From Axinella damicornis (lineage: Eukaryota > Porifera > Demospongiae > Axinellida > Axinellidae), in contig OZ007508.1 in assembly GCA_963931865.1 (NCBI GenBank), positions 3,100,081 through 3,164,080 of the forward strand: a stretch of DNA of 64,000 nucleotides, written 5' to 3'. Both the position numbers and the translations under genes were made by a program. Of the stretch, positions 1 through 11,346 are shown piece after piece. Under the pieces are notes generated by a model. That model was not told the DNA's origin. It saw only the letters and a list, made by a program, of their open reading frames with translations, and ran no database searches. How positions within the stretch are numbered: the stretch's first letter is position 1; the number at the start of each line of letters is the position of its first letter.

Positions 1-930
1 TATGCGGCACCATATCGCCCGCCACGGTTGGCGATGAGGTCTCGGAAAACGGCTGCCCAGCTGGAAGGCTTTCTCAGCCCGGGATCTAAAGTGGATATAT
101 GGACAGCAGAGAGGTGTCTCTACACTAACAAGCGCAAACCCGGTTCGTTTCTGCTGTTTCTGGCTGCAGCTAGCCTGTGGAAAAGTCAGGAAACATTCTC
201 TGCGTTAATTATGCATTGGAATGTAGCCCAACGTGAACTTCCTGTATCTGAATAGATCCTTTGATCTTGGACCGCTGGCCTAACGACTGATAGTGTTTGC
301 ACTCATTGTCTAGGGAATAACAGTATCTAAGGATGCTGAAACACAAAACTAAGTCATGCGATGCACCTCAAGGAAATTCTGGGTGTTTCACTACTTGAAT
401 TGTACAACGTCAAGGGAGCAATAACAAGATGACATGCGCTGCTTTCTCCTTGTTACCCTTCAGAATCATTTGAGCAAGATCACGTTCATTTGACTCAATG
501 CTCTGAGCTATGTATATACCTCACCACTAAACTAACCACTGCTTGCCTTCAACATCTGGACTCTGTGCATAATTAGGATGTGAATGACTGGGGACTTTCC
601 CAAGCTGACTTAGTTTGTAAGAATGTACTGAGCACTACTCGAGGAATGCATGACATCGCTAGCTGCACAAAACAAAAATTCTTCACTGATATCAGGCCCT
701 TAGCAGTGCCATCACTGCACCTGGGACACTACGCTAAACTATCAAATGGATCACTTTATCTCAATTGACGAATAATTGCATGTCGTGCTATCAGAGCAGC
801 AAGTGCATGTCATGCAACTAAAGGAAACTCTCACAGCAGAAACACCATTTCACAGCTACATGATTGTAGACCTAGTTCACACTAGCTTCGCAACGTATGT
901 AGCCAGCTACCCAGCCGACATCATTTAGCT
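1..930. other. Left end, no gene recognised
   Basis: No domain, RNA gene or convincing terminal exon for gene A was found. Short open frames here have no features of real proteins. The last exon of gene A may be further left. Confidence 0.5.
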
Positions 931-933
931 TAC

Positions 934-1116
934 GTTGACAAGTTGGATCACTTCCTGTCCAACTTCCATCCGTCTGGCACTCCCGAATAATACCTCCCAC
1001 GAGATTATGACCCTCATCACAGGAGTATGTGGCCATGAACCCCCCTGGAGCTGTTGTGCTGGGAGTGATATCCAGTCTTCCATTTGTCGGAGGATTGAGC
1101 ATCATGCAGTTGATCA
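934..1116 (-). CDS. Gene A CCP/Sushi domain 5
   Basis: A 183-base phase 1-1 exon: INCMMLNPPTNGRLD, then TYSCDEGHNLVGG, then SWTGSDPTCQ, with donor C/GTAAGC. It is the last exon of gene A that I can recognise. Confidence 0.87.
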
Positions 1117-4100
1117 CTAATAACACAATGAAAAGGAAATGGCTTAGCTGTCAAATATAACTCGAATCCTTGGTTTTGCTAAACCACCAGGGGACTATAA
1201 TTTCATTGGCACGTGTCAACTTACTCTCACAAACTGGTTCTTCTCCAGACCAAGTAGCATTAGCTTGGCATGTGCGAACACTGTTTCCATTGAGATTATA
1301 GCCAACATCACAGCTGTATGTTGCATCAGAACGGAAGGTTGTTTGTGGGTCTGAAACCTGACCATTTTCTGGATCAGTCAAATCTCCACAGTCAACAGCT
1401 GTATGGATAGATTAGGACAGTCATATATACTTGTCAAACATGATGTGACTTTTATGCATGATTAAAGTAGCATATAGATAATACTAGATATGTATGCTGG
1501 CTTTGGAAGCAATACGTAAGATACTAGCCATACTACCGTCAGTCTGCTTTCAGTATTCTGAGTCAATCTGTGTGACTGATAACCATGTCGACAGAAAGAA
1601 GTCGTCGGTAGCTATATATACATACTAGGAAATGCAAATCTGGTGAACAATCTATAGCATCAATAATTTACTGCAGCATAGCGACAAGGCACAGTACATA
1701 CATTGACAGAGAGGATCCATTCAGGACCACGTTCCATCTGCTATACTTTCTAGGGAATGCTCTAGTGAGCAATCAAGCTAGCTTTATTTTGCTGCAGTAC
1801 AGCCATTCATATGTGGCATACTTCATACCTTGACAGACAGGATTCATTCCAGACCACGTTCTGTCTGCTTGGCAAGTACGTGCGCTGTTGTCAGGAACAA
1901 GCTCATATCCCAAGTCACAGGTGTAGGTTGCCATACTACCAAGTGTTGTCATATTAACAGAAACGTCTCCATTAGGTCCAGGGCTGCTTGGCTGGCGACA
2001 GTCAACAGCTGTTGTGGGAACAATTTAGACACGTAGCATAGTTGACAACATATTGCTAAATTTCTGTTTCTGTTTGTCATCCTGGCATCATGCACTGTAG
2101 CTATATCACAGTATGGCATGAATTTTCGCTGGACAACAGGGAATACTTATCAACTCCATATTGAGCATCCAGTGTATGGCATAGTTCATACCTTGACAGA
2201 GAGGATCCATTCCGGACCATGTTGCGTCTGCTTGGCAAGTACGTGCGCTGTTGTCAGGAACGAGCTCATATCCGGAGACACAGCTGTAGGTTGCCAGACT
2301 ACCAAATGTTGTCAGATTAACAGAAACATCTCCATTAGGTCCAGGGCTGCTAGGCTGGCGACAGTCAACAGCTGTGGAGGGAATAATTTAGACATAATTA
2401 ATTGACAACATATTGGGTGAATTTCTCCGCTTCTATATATTCATCATCCTAGCATCATACACTATCACAGTATAGCATGAATTTTCGCTGGAAATGAACA
2501 ACAGGGAATATAGCTCTAGTGAACGTATGGCATCATTTTGATACCGTGTATGGCATAGTACGTACGTTGACAGACAGGATCCATTCCAGACCACGTTCTG
2601 TCTGCTTGGCAAGTACGTGCGCTGTTGTCAGGAACAAGCTCATATCCCAGGTCACAGCTGTAGTTTGCCACATTACCGAAGGTTGTCAGAGTAACGGAAC
2701 GTTGTCCATTGGGTCCAGGGTTGCTTGGTTGGCCACAGTCAACAGCTGTTGAAGGAACAATTCAGACATGTGCATAGCAATGTACTGCATTTCTGTCATG
2801 TACACTATTCAATACAGTAAGTACATCTTTTGCCTTCGCTGCAGTGAGCTATAGGACACTACAGCCCATGCAGAGCCTGAGGTAATGCGCAGATCCCTTG
2901 ATCGGTTTCTGTTGTGCATATATTCCAACCCCTGATTTTGTATACAAGAGTGTAAACAAGTATGTAAGGTGGGGGCTAGAAAACAATTAAGAATTGTGTA
3001 GCTAACCGCCGTTAAACTGGTGCATGACTCTTCAATTAGAAAACAGATGCTCTTCAGCTCATATAGTGTAGCAAAATTTGTACCATATAATTTTATTGGA
3101 CATTTCAAACAATAATACAGTCCCCATGGCACATTATCAGATAGGGTGAACCAAGAAAACTGGGCTTAATTATGGCCTTATGGCCTTGACTCCATAGTTC
3201 CAAATACTATAGCATTATAATTATTTCACTGAACATTCCATCACCACCATTCATTTACGATTACCATCATCATTTAGTATGATCACAGTTGCAGTGGCTG
3301 GTGGTGTGAAAATGTCGGGACTGGCCACAGATGCCATAACGGTAAAGTTCTCATCATCTTCCTCCACAGTATCTCCGATGATGCTGATTGGCTGGCACAC
3401 AGAGCCACCTTGAGTTGTTGTTGATGGAATGGTGAGAATCTGATTGGACAGTGGCTGGAAGTCACTTACGTCTGCAGAATGTATATACATGCTGCGTCAT
3501 AACATCAGGGGTAACTAAATATTCTCTTCTGTGAGCACATGCATGCACAGAGATGGCCGGGGTGATATGCTATTAGACCTCCACTATGCACAGCCTACTG
3601 TACTTGCAAACTGTAAACCTACATCAGCAAGCACACACATGCACGCTAAGTCCTCCAGCCCCTGAACGCATGCGTTCACTATACGCATGCGTTCACTATA
3701 CCCACGGGTCTGCACACATATACTTGCAACCTACCTTTGTCCTTCTACAGGTAGCAACATCGTTCCGTATCTAGGTCTGAGCGAACGAAGCTGAGGGGTC
3801 TAGTACTCGACGTTCACTCGACGACTCTTCTGTGAGCACATGCATGCACAGAGATGGCCGGGGTGATATGCTATTAGACCTCCACTATGCACAGCCTACT
3901 GTACTTGCAAACTGTAAACCTACATCAGCAAGCACACACATGCACGCTAAGTCCTCCAGCCCCTGAACGGGGACCTCTAGGCAAATGAGATGTCCAGGTG
4001 TTTTTGTAATTGTCTCTGCATGCAGAGTACAAAGATTGTGCAATATTGGCCGTATACTACAAACTTGCATGTAGGATATCAATGCATGGAATGTCATATA

Positions 4101-7100
4101 TCATTCTAGCACACAGTACCCAATTATAGCCACGTTAAGTTTTCACTAGTTTTTTCTATTATGTACGCATGCGTTCACTATACCCACGGGTCTGCACACA
4201 TATACTTGCAACCTACCTTTGTCCTTCTACAGGTAGCAACATCGTTCCGTATCTAGGTCTGAGCGAACGAAGCTGAGGGGTCTAGTACTCGACGTTCACG
4301 GTGGCCATAATAGGGGACTGTCCCCTATTATGGCCACCCCATGCTAACCAGGGAACCAAGGGGTTAATTCTAAAACTTTAACCGTGCATTGACCCCCCAC
4401 CCCTACTTGACAGATGGTGAAGATTTCACGGTCCTAGGACATGCTGAGCCACCACAGGAGCTTATTATATGTTGTACTGCATTATCAAATTCAATACTGT
4501 AATTACAGCAAGTATAGTAAAATAAACAAAGGTGTTGACAATTAAACTTCCAGTTTTTTCTCTGGTTTCTTTTGGCAATGACAGAACTTACAAAAATACT
4601 CTACAAACAGTCATGGATACCTAGAAATACAAAATGGAGCAACGCCACCTGTCTCAACTCAGTAGGAGCCCGTCGCCCAAACATCGCGAGGTGAGAAAAG
4701 TCAATTACCGATTCAGAGCGATATTTCTCCGAGAGCAATAATGCTGACACCAACTTTTTTTGTGCCCTACGTTACCTTAGTTATACTGTGCATGTGTAAG
4801 AATACGGGAATCTACCAGTAGTCAGGAATCGCGAATACACGTAAGTGGCCATAATAGGCCGGGGACTGGCCATAATTGGGGACTGTACGCTATATCTCTG
4901 TTTCGCAAATTGTATTCATTATTAAGTTGATGTTCTATACACTGATGACATACTCAGTGCGTATACCTATAGCAATGCGACCTGGCCGCAAACAATGATC
5001 TAAATTGACAAAACTCTACTGTACTTAGATTGCCAATATAATTATAGGCTTTGTATGTTTCATGATCATACAAGATCATACAAATCATACAAGATATGAA
5101 CATAGAAATTGGTTTTTCCTAACCTGCTGTTCCAGGAACAGTGTTGAGTGTAACTTCAATATCTCTGTCGATAGGTCCTGGAACACCGTCTAGTGAAACA
5201 CACAAGTTTACTGTGGTTCCTGAGTTGCTCTCACTGACAGACAGAGAACTGTTAGTCAGTGAAACTGTGACACCTGTGAGAAATTGATTGAACACAAGTG
5301 ATAAATGTTACAATCAGCTTTATAAATACAAGTACGCACATCCTGAATTGTAAGCATGGATCAGGATCCATTTTCACTATGAGTATGAAGGAAAATTTCA
5401 TCTTGAATCTCATCATGATTTCCAGTGATCAAGAAGCAAAGGAAACATAACTGCTATTACTGTGCCTATCTACATACATTTGTGGTTGTATACCAACTCA
5501 CCATCGTCGTCATCAATGAAAACTATTGCAGTGCCAGCAGTGTTACTGACAACCACAGATGAACTTCCAGTCAGAGTGACACTAAAATTTTCTGTGTCTT
5601 CAACTCTACTGTCAGGCAGGATAACAACGTTCGTGCAGGTCCTATTTTCCCCACTTTCAAATCTTCCCGTTGTCATCAGTGCGGTAAAGTCACTGCCAGA
5701 CACTAGGATTGCAGGTACGATACATGTGATTAACAGCATGGGTATCTTAAATGAAAGGACCAATACATGCAAGTGAAGGAGACATGTAGCTCATTAGTAT
5801 TGAACTAGAATTTGTATAAACATGCAGCAAAATGCAATAATTATGCAGTATACACATACAGCAAGTGCCAATATTAAGAATTGATTCTAGTTGCTAGCTA
5901 GTTATATTTGTAACAATGTTAATGCTATTCACCACAGAAACCCTGTCATGTACCGGCTGATGCATCCACAGTTCCAAAGGTGAAGTCGGTGCTTCTCTCA
6001 ACAGAGCCCTCTAGAATGTTGGCGCATACTGTTGCAACTGTTGACACTTCCCGAATAGTGTATGCCATCCTTTCAAACCCAATTGTGATTTCTGGGGAAA
6101 AACATGTGATAGGTTTTTTCTCTATTGAAATACCAAAAACACAATCATGTATTAAAGGTTCTGATTTTACTTGAACCAAATTCTGAACCCCGAAGATGCA
6201 TTAATTATCTGCACACCATTATCCTTGATGAACACAAACTGTGAATTCATAAACTCTTAAGCCGCTATTGTAGCACGAACCACAACTGCTCAGTATACCA
6301 TGCAGGTGTGGTGCACAGATATATCTATATAGTCTCGTGCCTAGACAACATGTACACACGTAAAGGGGTGTGGTCTGGGCATAAGAATAAGATATGTAGT
6401 CAGTAAGATAATATACAAGAACGTATGCAGGACACACTTTATGCATCAAACAAACAATTAAAAACTCTGACATTGAAAAGGCCAACATGCTGAACAATTT
6501 CTTCTCAAGTTGTTTCAACAATTGTGTACCTCCCATCATTCCAAACAGTGGTTTCCAGCGATTAAACCCAAGTGACTGCATGCCCCCCTGAACTCCTCTG
6601 CACAGAGATGAGGTCCTGGAACTACTACTGGCACTGGACACAAGCAAAGCTAATGGACCAGACAATATTTCTGCTAAAATGCTCAAATCTACCACTACCA
6701 GTATAGCCCCTGTGCTTACTAAACTTCTCAATCTCACTGGCAGGCTCCCAAGTGTGCATGCCTGGACAACATCCTCAGTAGTACCTATTCCAAAAAGTTT
6801 GGGAGACTTATCTTCTGAAGGACCAGCAAGCACTTGAGAGTGTTAAAGTTTGCTTGCTGAGTGTGCCTCAAACACTGGGATCTAAATTACTCAACTATGC
6901 TTGAGGACCTCGACATTCCCACCTTGGCTGCAGCAGAAAACAGCTGAAATTGTGCACTTTGTATGACTATGTGCATGGGTTGTCTGTTGCTCCTACTGCA
7001 ATTCTCGCACGCAAGGAACCATTGTTTCATCCAGGCATGTAGATGATCTCACCTTTGTCCATCCAATTGCTAGATTCATGTACTCCTTTCTCCCTCACAC

Positions 7101-8393
7101 AATATCTTTGTGGAATAACTTACCTAAAAAATTAGTTCTGTAGTCTATTCCAATTCCATTGGCACATTCAAGCACTCCCTATCATAGTACAATTGCTAAT
7201 TTCTTTTTGTTGGATGTATGCTCGTATTAGCTCTATATGCTACTCATGCATCCCTTGCTATTTCACAAAAAGTTTATTAAAATAAAAACACTATTACTAG
7301 CACTTCACTTACGGTCACTGTCTGAAATAATGATAGGCACTGTCCTAGATGTGAGCCCAGCTGAGGATGCTACAACCGTGAAGAACTCTATCGAATCTTC
7401 AATAGCAGTATCATCTATAATTGTGATGTTCACACACTGGCTCAAACCAGCTCCAGGATTGAAGGTCAAGTCACGGTTCAGAGCTACATAGTCACTTCCA
7501 CCTACAGATGTCAGGTAATAAAACAGTTTGTGTGCATATTGGTTGTATTTCACTGTTACTAGCAGTGTACTGTGACATCAAATTTTAGCTTAGTTCACGT
7601 ACTAAAGTCAAGCCCTCTATCCTGGCTGGTTTGGATGTCAGTTATATAGTATGCAAGGATCAGTTGATTGGGTTGATACCACCATTTTAGTCCATTGGGG
7701 TGGGAATATGTACAAAAATTGCCCATTAGAGCACTTACCCTGTGCGCTCTTTGCAGCAATGTTCAATGCGTGGACTGTGCTTTAAGAATTCACATACAGC
7801 ATTTTAAATCGAGGTGTTTTATTTCATTTGCAGGCGTACACGTGGTTTCATTTGATAACTTGGACAGAGAACGAAAACACTTCACAGCTCTTCATATGAT
7901 TCCAGTTTGTGAGGTATGTACAAGGTGTTTCTGTATTTCATTTGGAACTTATAATATACATTGCAATAAAAGGCTACAAGTGTTCCAATTTCACCCAAAC
8001 TGCTATTTTTTGTGTCCACAGGTATAAACGGACGGATATACTGTACTGACACACAAAGCAATCACTCTATCCCTTGCTAGCATGCATCACAGGATGGCTC
8101 CTGCTGTTGCTCATATCAGAATCTAGCTGTTGAGCAGTTCCATCTCAATCCCCACTTCACTACTCCTTAAAACAAATCTGCACTAAGTTAGTGCAGTTGC
8201 AGTGCAATAACACTTGCCGACAGCTGAGCCATCCATTGTCTGAAGTGTAACTACCGTAGTAGAGATTGGATTGAGTGCAACACAGACTTCAATAGCACCA
8301 ATAGACTCATCCTGTGGAGTTGATGGTCCTGTTAAGACAATTTCTAAGTATGTTTGTGTGTGAGAGAGAGTGAGTATGCATGTGTGTGTGTGT

Positions 8394-8446
<53 letters not shown>

Positions 8447-9780
8447 GAACGCCATCACTGAGACATGTCCAGTCTTGACTCATGCACTGTAGCTAATTAT
8501 TGTACTGTACCAGTGTATAGCTAATCCCAATTACAGCCTCGAGCTCAAATGTATAGCTACTATCACTGGGCTCTTCCAGTTTAAGGTGGCATATACCCCT
8601 TTACGTTAGGTTAACTTTAACCGTCGGGGGCCCCCAACGGTTAAAGGTAACCCAACGTAAAGGAGTATGTGCCACCTTAAGGTCACTTTCTGGTCTGACA
8701 AGAACCCTACAAGTACATAGGGTCTATAGACGTCATTGGGGTTTAATGGGTTTTAAAGTATCAGGAAGCTTTTAAAATTACTAACATTTCCAGTCTTCAA
8801 ACTTTTGGCAAACTATTGTAATCTCATTCACCAGCTCAAAAGTACAATACCACTGCAATGAAATTCTTGTTGGTCCCTGGAACAGGTCCAGCTATAGGGC
8901 TCTTCCAGTTCTAAAAGTTCCAACTTGGCATGGGAATATCGACTTTAAATATCACCTCACCTTGTGCATGCACTGTGTACAGCTGGTAGAAGAGCAGTGC
9001 CACAGCAAGAGATAATAGAATGGTATTTCTGCAAACCATTGTTACACTATAAGCAAGCCAAATAAGCAAGCTAGTTACTCTCTTTGACAGTGTCTGTCTT
9101 AGCGCACGTGCTCTATAGTAGCTGGTGTTCGAGAGCCATACCTAATGACTAAGATACATTCCTTCACTGCCTAATTTCACAACATGCAGGGTACCAGGAT
9201 GGGGTTTCTATAGTAATCCTGCAGTGTGAATGCATCAGAAAATTAGTTAGCTAACCTCTGACATAAAACTCGACACAACCCTCTGTTGTTGAAACGTCAC
9301 TCAATTTTAATGTAAATGAGTACACGTGAGTGCACTTTGGTACATGTACACTGCCCCCAAAATGCCCACACACACACACACACATACACACACAGTGACA
9401 CACATACACATACACACACACACACACGCACACGCACACACACCACACACGCACACACGCACACACAGGGAGATTAGTTCACACCGCTCCACCCACAAGT
9501 ACTCCTTGCATCCCGGAGATGAGGAAACCACTATATGATGAGCCTACAACACACCATCAGTCAGGATTGCCTCCTCAAAAAGAAAGCCATTACTGACATG
9601 TCCAGTCTTAGCTACACCTCGACAGCTCTTGGTTAGCTATTGTACAAATGCTCATTCTTAAACAAAAGCTCCAACTTAGCATGTAAATATCACCTCACCT
9701 TGTGCATGCACAGTGTACAGCTCGCACCAGAAGAGCAGGGCCACAGCAAGAGAATATAGAACTTTACCGCTGCAAACCAT
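934..9780 (-). CDS. Gene A: secreted or surface protein with 3 Calx-beta and at least 5 CCP domains (multi-exon)
   Basis: Spliced gene. Exons in transcript order: 9780-9699 or 9039-8961 (alternative signal peptides), 8343-8218, 7501-7313, 6091-5954, 5702-5502, 5273-5124, 3471-3265, 2745-2566, 2371-2192, 2008-1829, 1398-1225, 1116-934. All junctions are phase 1 and the internal exons are multiples of three, giving about 663 residues so far. Calx-beta domains are calcium-binding beta-sandwiches; CCP (Sushi) domains are adhesion and recognition modules, so an extracellular binding role is likely. Exon order and lengths match gene C on the other strand. I could not find a terminal anchor exon in the first 930 bases, so the gene either ends beyond the window or its last exon is unrecognisable. 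Exact joins are predicted by eye; the domain calls are firm. Confidence 0.8.
1225..1398 (-). CDS. Gene A CCP/Sushi domain 4
   Basis: A 174-base phase 1-1 exon: VDCGDLTDPENGQVSD, then TYSCDVGYNLNGN, then TWSGEEPVCE. It is complete. A frameshifted copy of this exon and its flank lies inside gene B at about 18888-18712. Confidence 0.9.
1701..1744 (-). pseudogene. Relic 3' end of a CCP exon
   Basis: Only the last third of a CCP exon remains (ADGTWS, a stop, MDPLCQ). The conserved glycine codon after WS is TGA, and no complete upstream half is present. It shows that gene A once had another copy of the tandem CCP exon. Confidence 0.65.
1829..2008 (-). CDS. Gene A CCP/Sushi domain 3
   Basis: A 180-base phase 1-1 exon: VDCRQPSSPGPNGDVSVNM, then TYTCDLGYELVPD, then TWSGMNPVCQ. 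It is the third member of the tandem triplet; a fourth, broken copy lies just downstream at 1744-1701. Confidence 0.9.
2192..2371 (-). CDS. Gene A CCP/Sushi domain 2
   Basis: A 180-base phase 1-1 exon: VDCRQPSSPGPNGDVS, then TYSCVSGYELVPD, then TWSGMDPLCQ. Four cysteines and the tryptophan are intact. The flanking intron is also similar to that of the neighbouring copies, so the duplication unit was larger than the exon. Confidence 0.9.
2566..2745 (-). CDS. Gene A CCP/Sushi domain 1
   Basis: One 180-base phase 1-1 exon encodes a whole CCP. It starts VDCGQPSNPGPNGQ, has the central NYSCDLGYELVPD and the end TWSGMDPVCQ, so all four cysteines and the conserved tryptophan are present. It is followed by two near-copies, which indicates local tandem duplication. 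Confidence 0.9.
3265..5273 (-). CDS. Gene A Calx-beta domain 3 (two exons)
   Basis: Exon 5273-5124 begins VTVSLTNSSLSVSESNSG. Exon 3471-3265 begins DVSDFQPLSNQILTIPS and ends TVIILNDDG. The 1.65 kb intron between them holds a foldback element (about 4302-4890) and a duplicated block (3529-4300). The domain matches gene C exons 47150-47299 and 48307-48513. Confidence 0.87.
3529..4300. repeat. Direct duplication, deleted version next to full version
   Basis: Segment 3829-3968 plus 4163-4300 reappears almost perfectly as 3529-3818, but without most of the roughly 195 bases between them. The two copies therefore look like two forms of one locus placed in tandem. It lies in the intron of gene A Calx-beta domain 3. 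Confidence 0.75.
4302..4890. mobile_element. Foldback or MITE-like element
   Basis: The left end holds a near-perfect hairpin (GGTGGCCATAATAGGGGAC and its complement), and the motif GTGGCCATAATAGG recurs at the right end near 4850. There is no coding capacity. It is intronic in gene A. Confidence 0.5.
5502..6091 (-). CDS. Gene A Calx-beta domain 2 (two exons)
   Basis: Exon 6091-5954 starts EITIGFERMAYTIREV. Exon 5702-5502 starts SGSDFTALMTTGRFESGE and ends VFIDDDDG, the acidic calcium-binding end. The half exons have clean AG acceptors and GT donors in phase 1. The domain is near-identical to the gene C domain encoded at 46415-46972. Confidence 0.88.
6540..7190 (+). mobile_element. Decayed non-LTR retrotransposon (reverse transcriptase fragment)
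   Basis: Plus-strand translation near 6608-6835 reads like the N-terminal region of a LINE reverse transcriptase: LLLALDTSKANGPDNIS, then AKMLKST, then SVVPIPKS. Further on, around 7080-7135, the typical C-terminal signature YSFLPHTISLWNNLP can be read in another frame. Stops and frameshifts intervene, so it is inactive. It lies antisense in a gene A intron. Confidence 0.8.
7313..8343 (-). CDS. Gene A Calx-beta domain 1 (two exons)
   Basis: Exon 8343-8218 gives the N-terminal half (IVLTGPSTPQDESIGAIEVC). Exon 7501-7313 gives the C-terminal half (GSDYVALNRDLTFNPG to ISDSDR). The D-rich end is the calcium-binding edge typical of Calx-beta. The first exon ends in GTC G/GCAAGT, which fits a GC-AG intron; gene C has the identical site. 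A poly-C and (CA)n tract lies 65 bases upstream of the first acceptor. Confidence 0.82.
8380..8445. repeat. (TG)n plus 38-base poly-G tract
   Basis: Dinucleotide repeat running into G at 8408-8445. Read on the gene A strand it is poly-C then (CA)n, 65 bases before the acceptor of the first Calx-beta exon. Confidence 0.95.
8581..8680. mobile_element. 100-base palindromic foldback element
   Basis: The two halves are inverted copies (TTAAGGTGGCATATACCCC at the left, its near-complement at the right). Two more copies sit in tandem at about 50140-50298. It has no coding capacity. Confidence 0.75.
8961..9039 (-). CDS. Gene A alternative first exon 2 (signal peptide)
   Basis: ATG followed by a 26-residue signal peptide (core ILLSLAVALLFYQLY, end VHAQ) and the same phase-1 donor as its neighbour. 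It has its own copy of the promoter block (9078-9094). As both first exons can join the exon at 8343 in frame, alternative promoters are likely; whether both are used cannot be told from sequence. Confidence 0.82.
9078..9240 (-). promoter_or_regulatory. Shared promoter-proximal block, gene A exon 9039
   Basis: Upstream of the ATG lies GACACTGTCAAAGAGAG (9094-9078). Further up is a conserved stretch beginning CTATAGAAACCCCATCCTGG. The same blocks in the same order precede the first exons at 9780, 41913 and 42959. No TATA box is obvious. Confidence 0.6.
9368..9468. repeat. (CA)n microsatellite
   Basis: Impure CA repeat with CG and TA interruptions, between the two alternative first exons of gene A. 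Confidence 0.9.
9699..9780 (-). CDS. Gene A alternative first exon 1 (signal peptide)
   Basis: ATG followed by a 27-residue signal peptide with the hydrophobic core LYSLAVALLF and ending VHAQ, then a phase-1 GT donor (CAA G/GTGAGG). It closely resembles the exons at 9039-8961, 41913-41994 and 42959-43046. The 16-of-17 match to the shared promoter block lies at 9805-9821, about 25 bases upstream of the ATG. Confidence 0.82.
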
Positions 9781-9804
9781 TGCTACAACAAGCTAAGCTA
9801 GTAA

Positions 9805-10010
9805 CTCTCTTTGACAGTTTCTGTGTTAGCACACTGCTTACGTAGCAGCTGGTGTTCACACAGCCAATTTAAAGGCAAGAAGCAGTATATATACGTAGTG
9901 ACTGCTGAACATTCCTCCAAAGCGCCACGAGGAACCAGGCATGCTAGCATGCCTGGTTCCTCGTGGTACAAAATGTGCATACCAGGGCAGGGTTTCTATA
10001 GTACATATCA
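9805..10010 (-). promoter_or_regulatory. Shared promoter-proximal block, gene A exon 9780
   Basis: Contains a one-mismatch form of the 17-base block (AACTGTCAAAGAGAG core, 9821-9805) and the upstream CTATAGAAACCCTGCCCTGG element. It also carries a perfect hairpin at about 9923-9966 (CCACGAGGAACCAGGCATGC and complement) not seen in the other three copies. Confidence 0.6.
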
Positions 10011-10129
10011 AGTGCCCATGGTTTAAATTGGGGACATTAGAATGCAGCTGAGGTGGGCGCTAGATACATACTCAGACAAATTAGGCATGTAGTATCCGCC
10101 CACCCACTGAGCAGCTATACAAACAACAA

Positions 10130-10560
10130 GCACTGGGCTAGGCATCGCTGTGTGGGACTCATGTACCTCCTGCATGGATTGCTCATGCAAGTGTATTCTC
10201 TGCTTCCACGGCCTGTTCTACATGTGCTTGTTAATATCATAACTGATTCTTGTTCTCAAGTCGCTTTAGGTATGCTGCTACAACCAACAAGCTCACCCTA
10301 AACGAACTCACCCTGTTCCCAGGGACATTCCAGCTTCAAACCACATGCACAGACACTGCAGCTTTATAAGTTGATCATGACATTACCCTAATCACAGTCA
10401 CTCATTAATCAAAGAGTGCCTTGAAGTGACTGGAAATAGAGGCCCTACAAAACAACGCAGCTTTCTAAGCTCATCTATTACAAATGTAACAAGTTGGTGC
10501 TTTGGATTTTGGCTTCCTATGCTCTGGCACACAATACATGCAGCAGAGAATCCAGAAACT
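10130..10560. repeat. Copy of a gene B intron segment
   Basis: About 400 bases match intron sequence of gene B at 16925-17340, with a shorter match at 20040-20290. The shared words include GAGTGCCTTGAAGTGA and CACAGTCACTCATTAATCAA. It lies in the spacer between genes A and B, so either a gene B fragment was copied here or all are copies of one dispersed repeat. Confidence 0.7.
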
Positions 10561-10726
10561 CAAAACCAAGTCACTTAATCTCGTTCTACCATGCATAGCT
10601 ACATCCTGAACATCTAAAAATATCAATCTGATGATAGTTATCATGACATTAATTACATAGGTGTATAGAAAGCATGCCACTAGTGGCAACATTAGCAATA
10701 GAAAGTATATAGCAAAGTTCGGCAAC

Positions 10727-11258
10727 TACCGTAATTCTGCAATCAAACACCGCACTTGATTAGTGGCTGCCCTCGAATATTAGCCACACCCACAGAAGGG
10801 ATGAACGAAATAAACGCCGCCCTTGTTTAGCAGTTGCGGCTAGTATTCGAACGGTCAGCGATCGATCGAAGCGCTTTGTCTAGCCATTGAGGACAGTGAC
10901 TATTTCGCTGTGAGCGTGAAGAGAGGAGAACTGATTGTTGGTCATATATTCCCCAAGAGCTATCTAAGCGTTTGGCATTTTCTGAGGTCGAGGCACGGGG
11001 GGTGAGCGACGTGTGACCATCGAAATCTTTCATGACAGTAATGGCTTTGGCGTTTCCTACGACGGTACCGCACAGCCCAGGGCTGAAACAAAACTTCTTT
11101 GTGCATACACATTGCTCCAATCCATTTCCACACTTCCTTGTTTATGCTGAGTTTAATAAACGCCGCCTTTGATTAGTGGCCGCCCTCAAATAGTAGCTGC
11201 AGTAAATCGTGTGATGAAATAAATAGTAGCTGCGGCGTTTGATCGCGGAAATACGGTA
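10727..11258. mobile_element. MITE-like DNA transposon with 27-base terminal inverted repeats
   Basis: Left end TACCGTAATTCTGCAATCAA and the reverse complement of the right end TACCGTATTTCCGCGATCAA agree over about 27 bases with few mismatches. The element is 532 bases long. An internal 97-residue minus-strand frame has no recognised domain. Confidence 0.8.
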
Positions 11259-11276
11259 TCTGAAAGTGGGAGATTC

Positions 11277-11278
<2 letters not shown>

Positions 11279-11321
<43 letters not shown>
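11279..11321. repeat. 43-base poly-C tract
   Basis: Uninterrupted C run immediately beside the orphan Calx-beta exon, on its downstream side. It is the longest of nine homopolymer G/C tracts of at least 25 bases in the window. Confidence 0.95.
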
Positions 11322-11322
<1 letters not shown>

Positions 11323-11346
11323 ATTCTGCCAACTATAGTAACGTAC

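Noticed and set aside
6219..6833. 204-codon minus-strand open frame
   Set aside because: It is antisense to a recognisable reverse-transcriptase fragment and has no features of its own.
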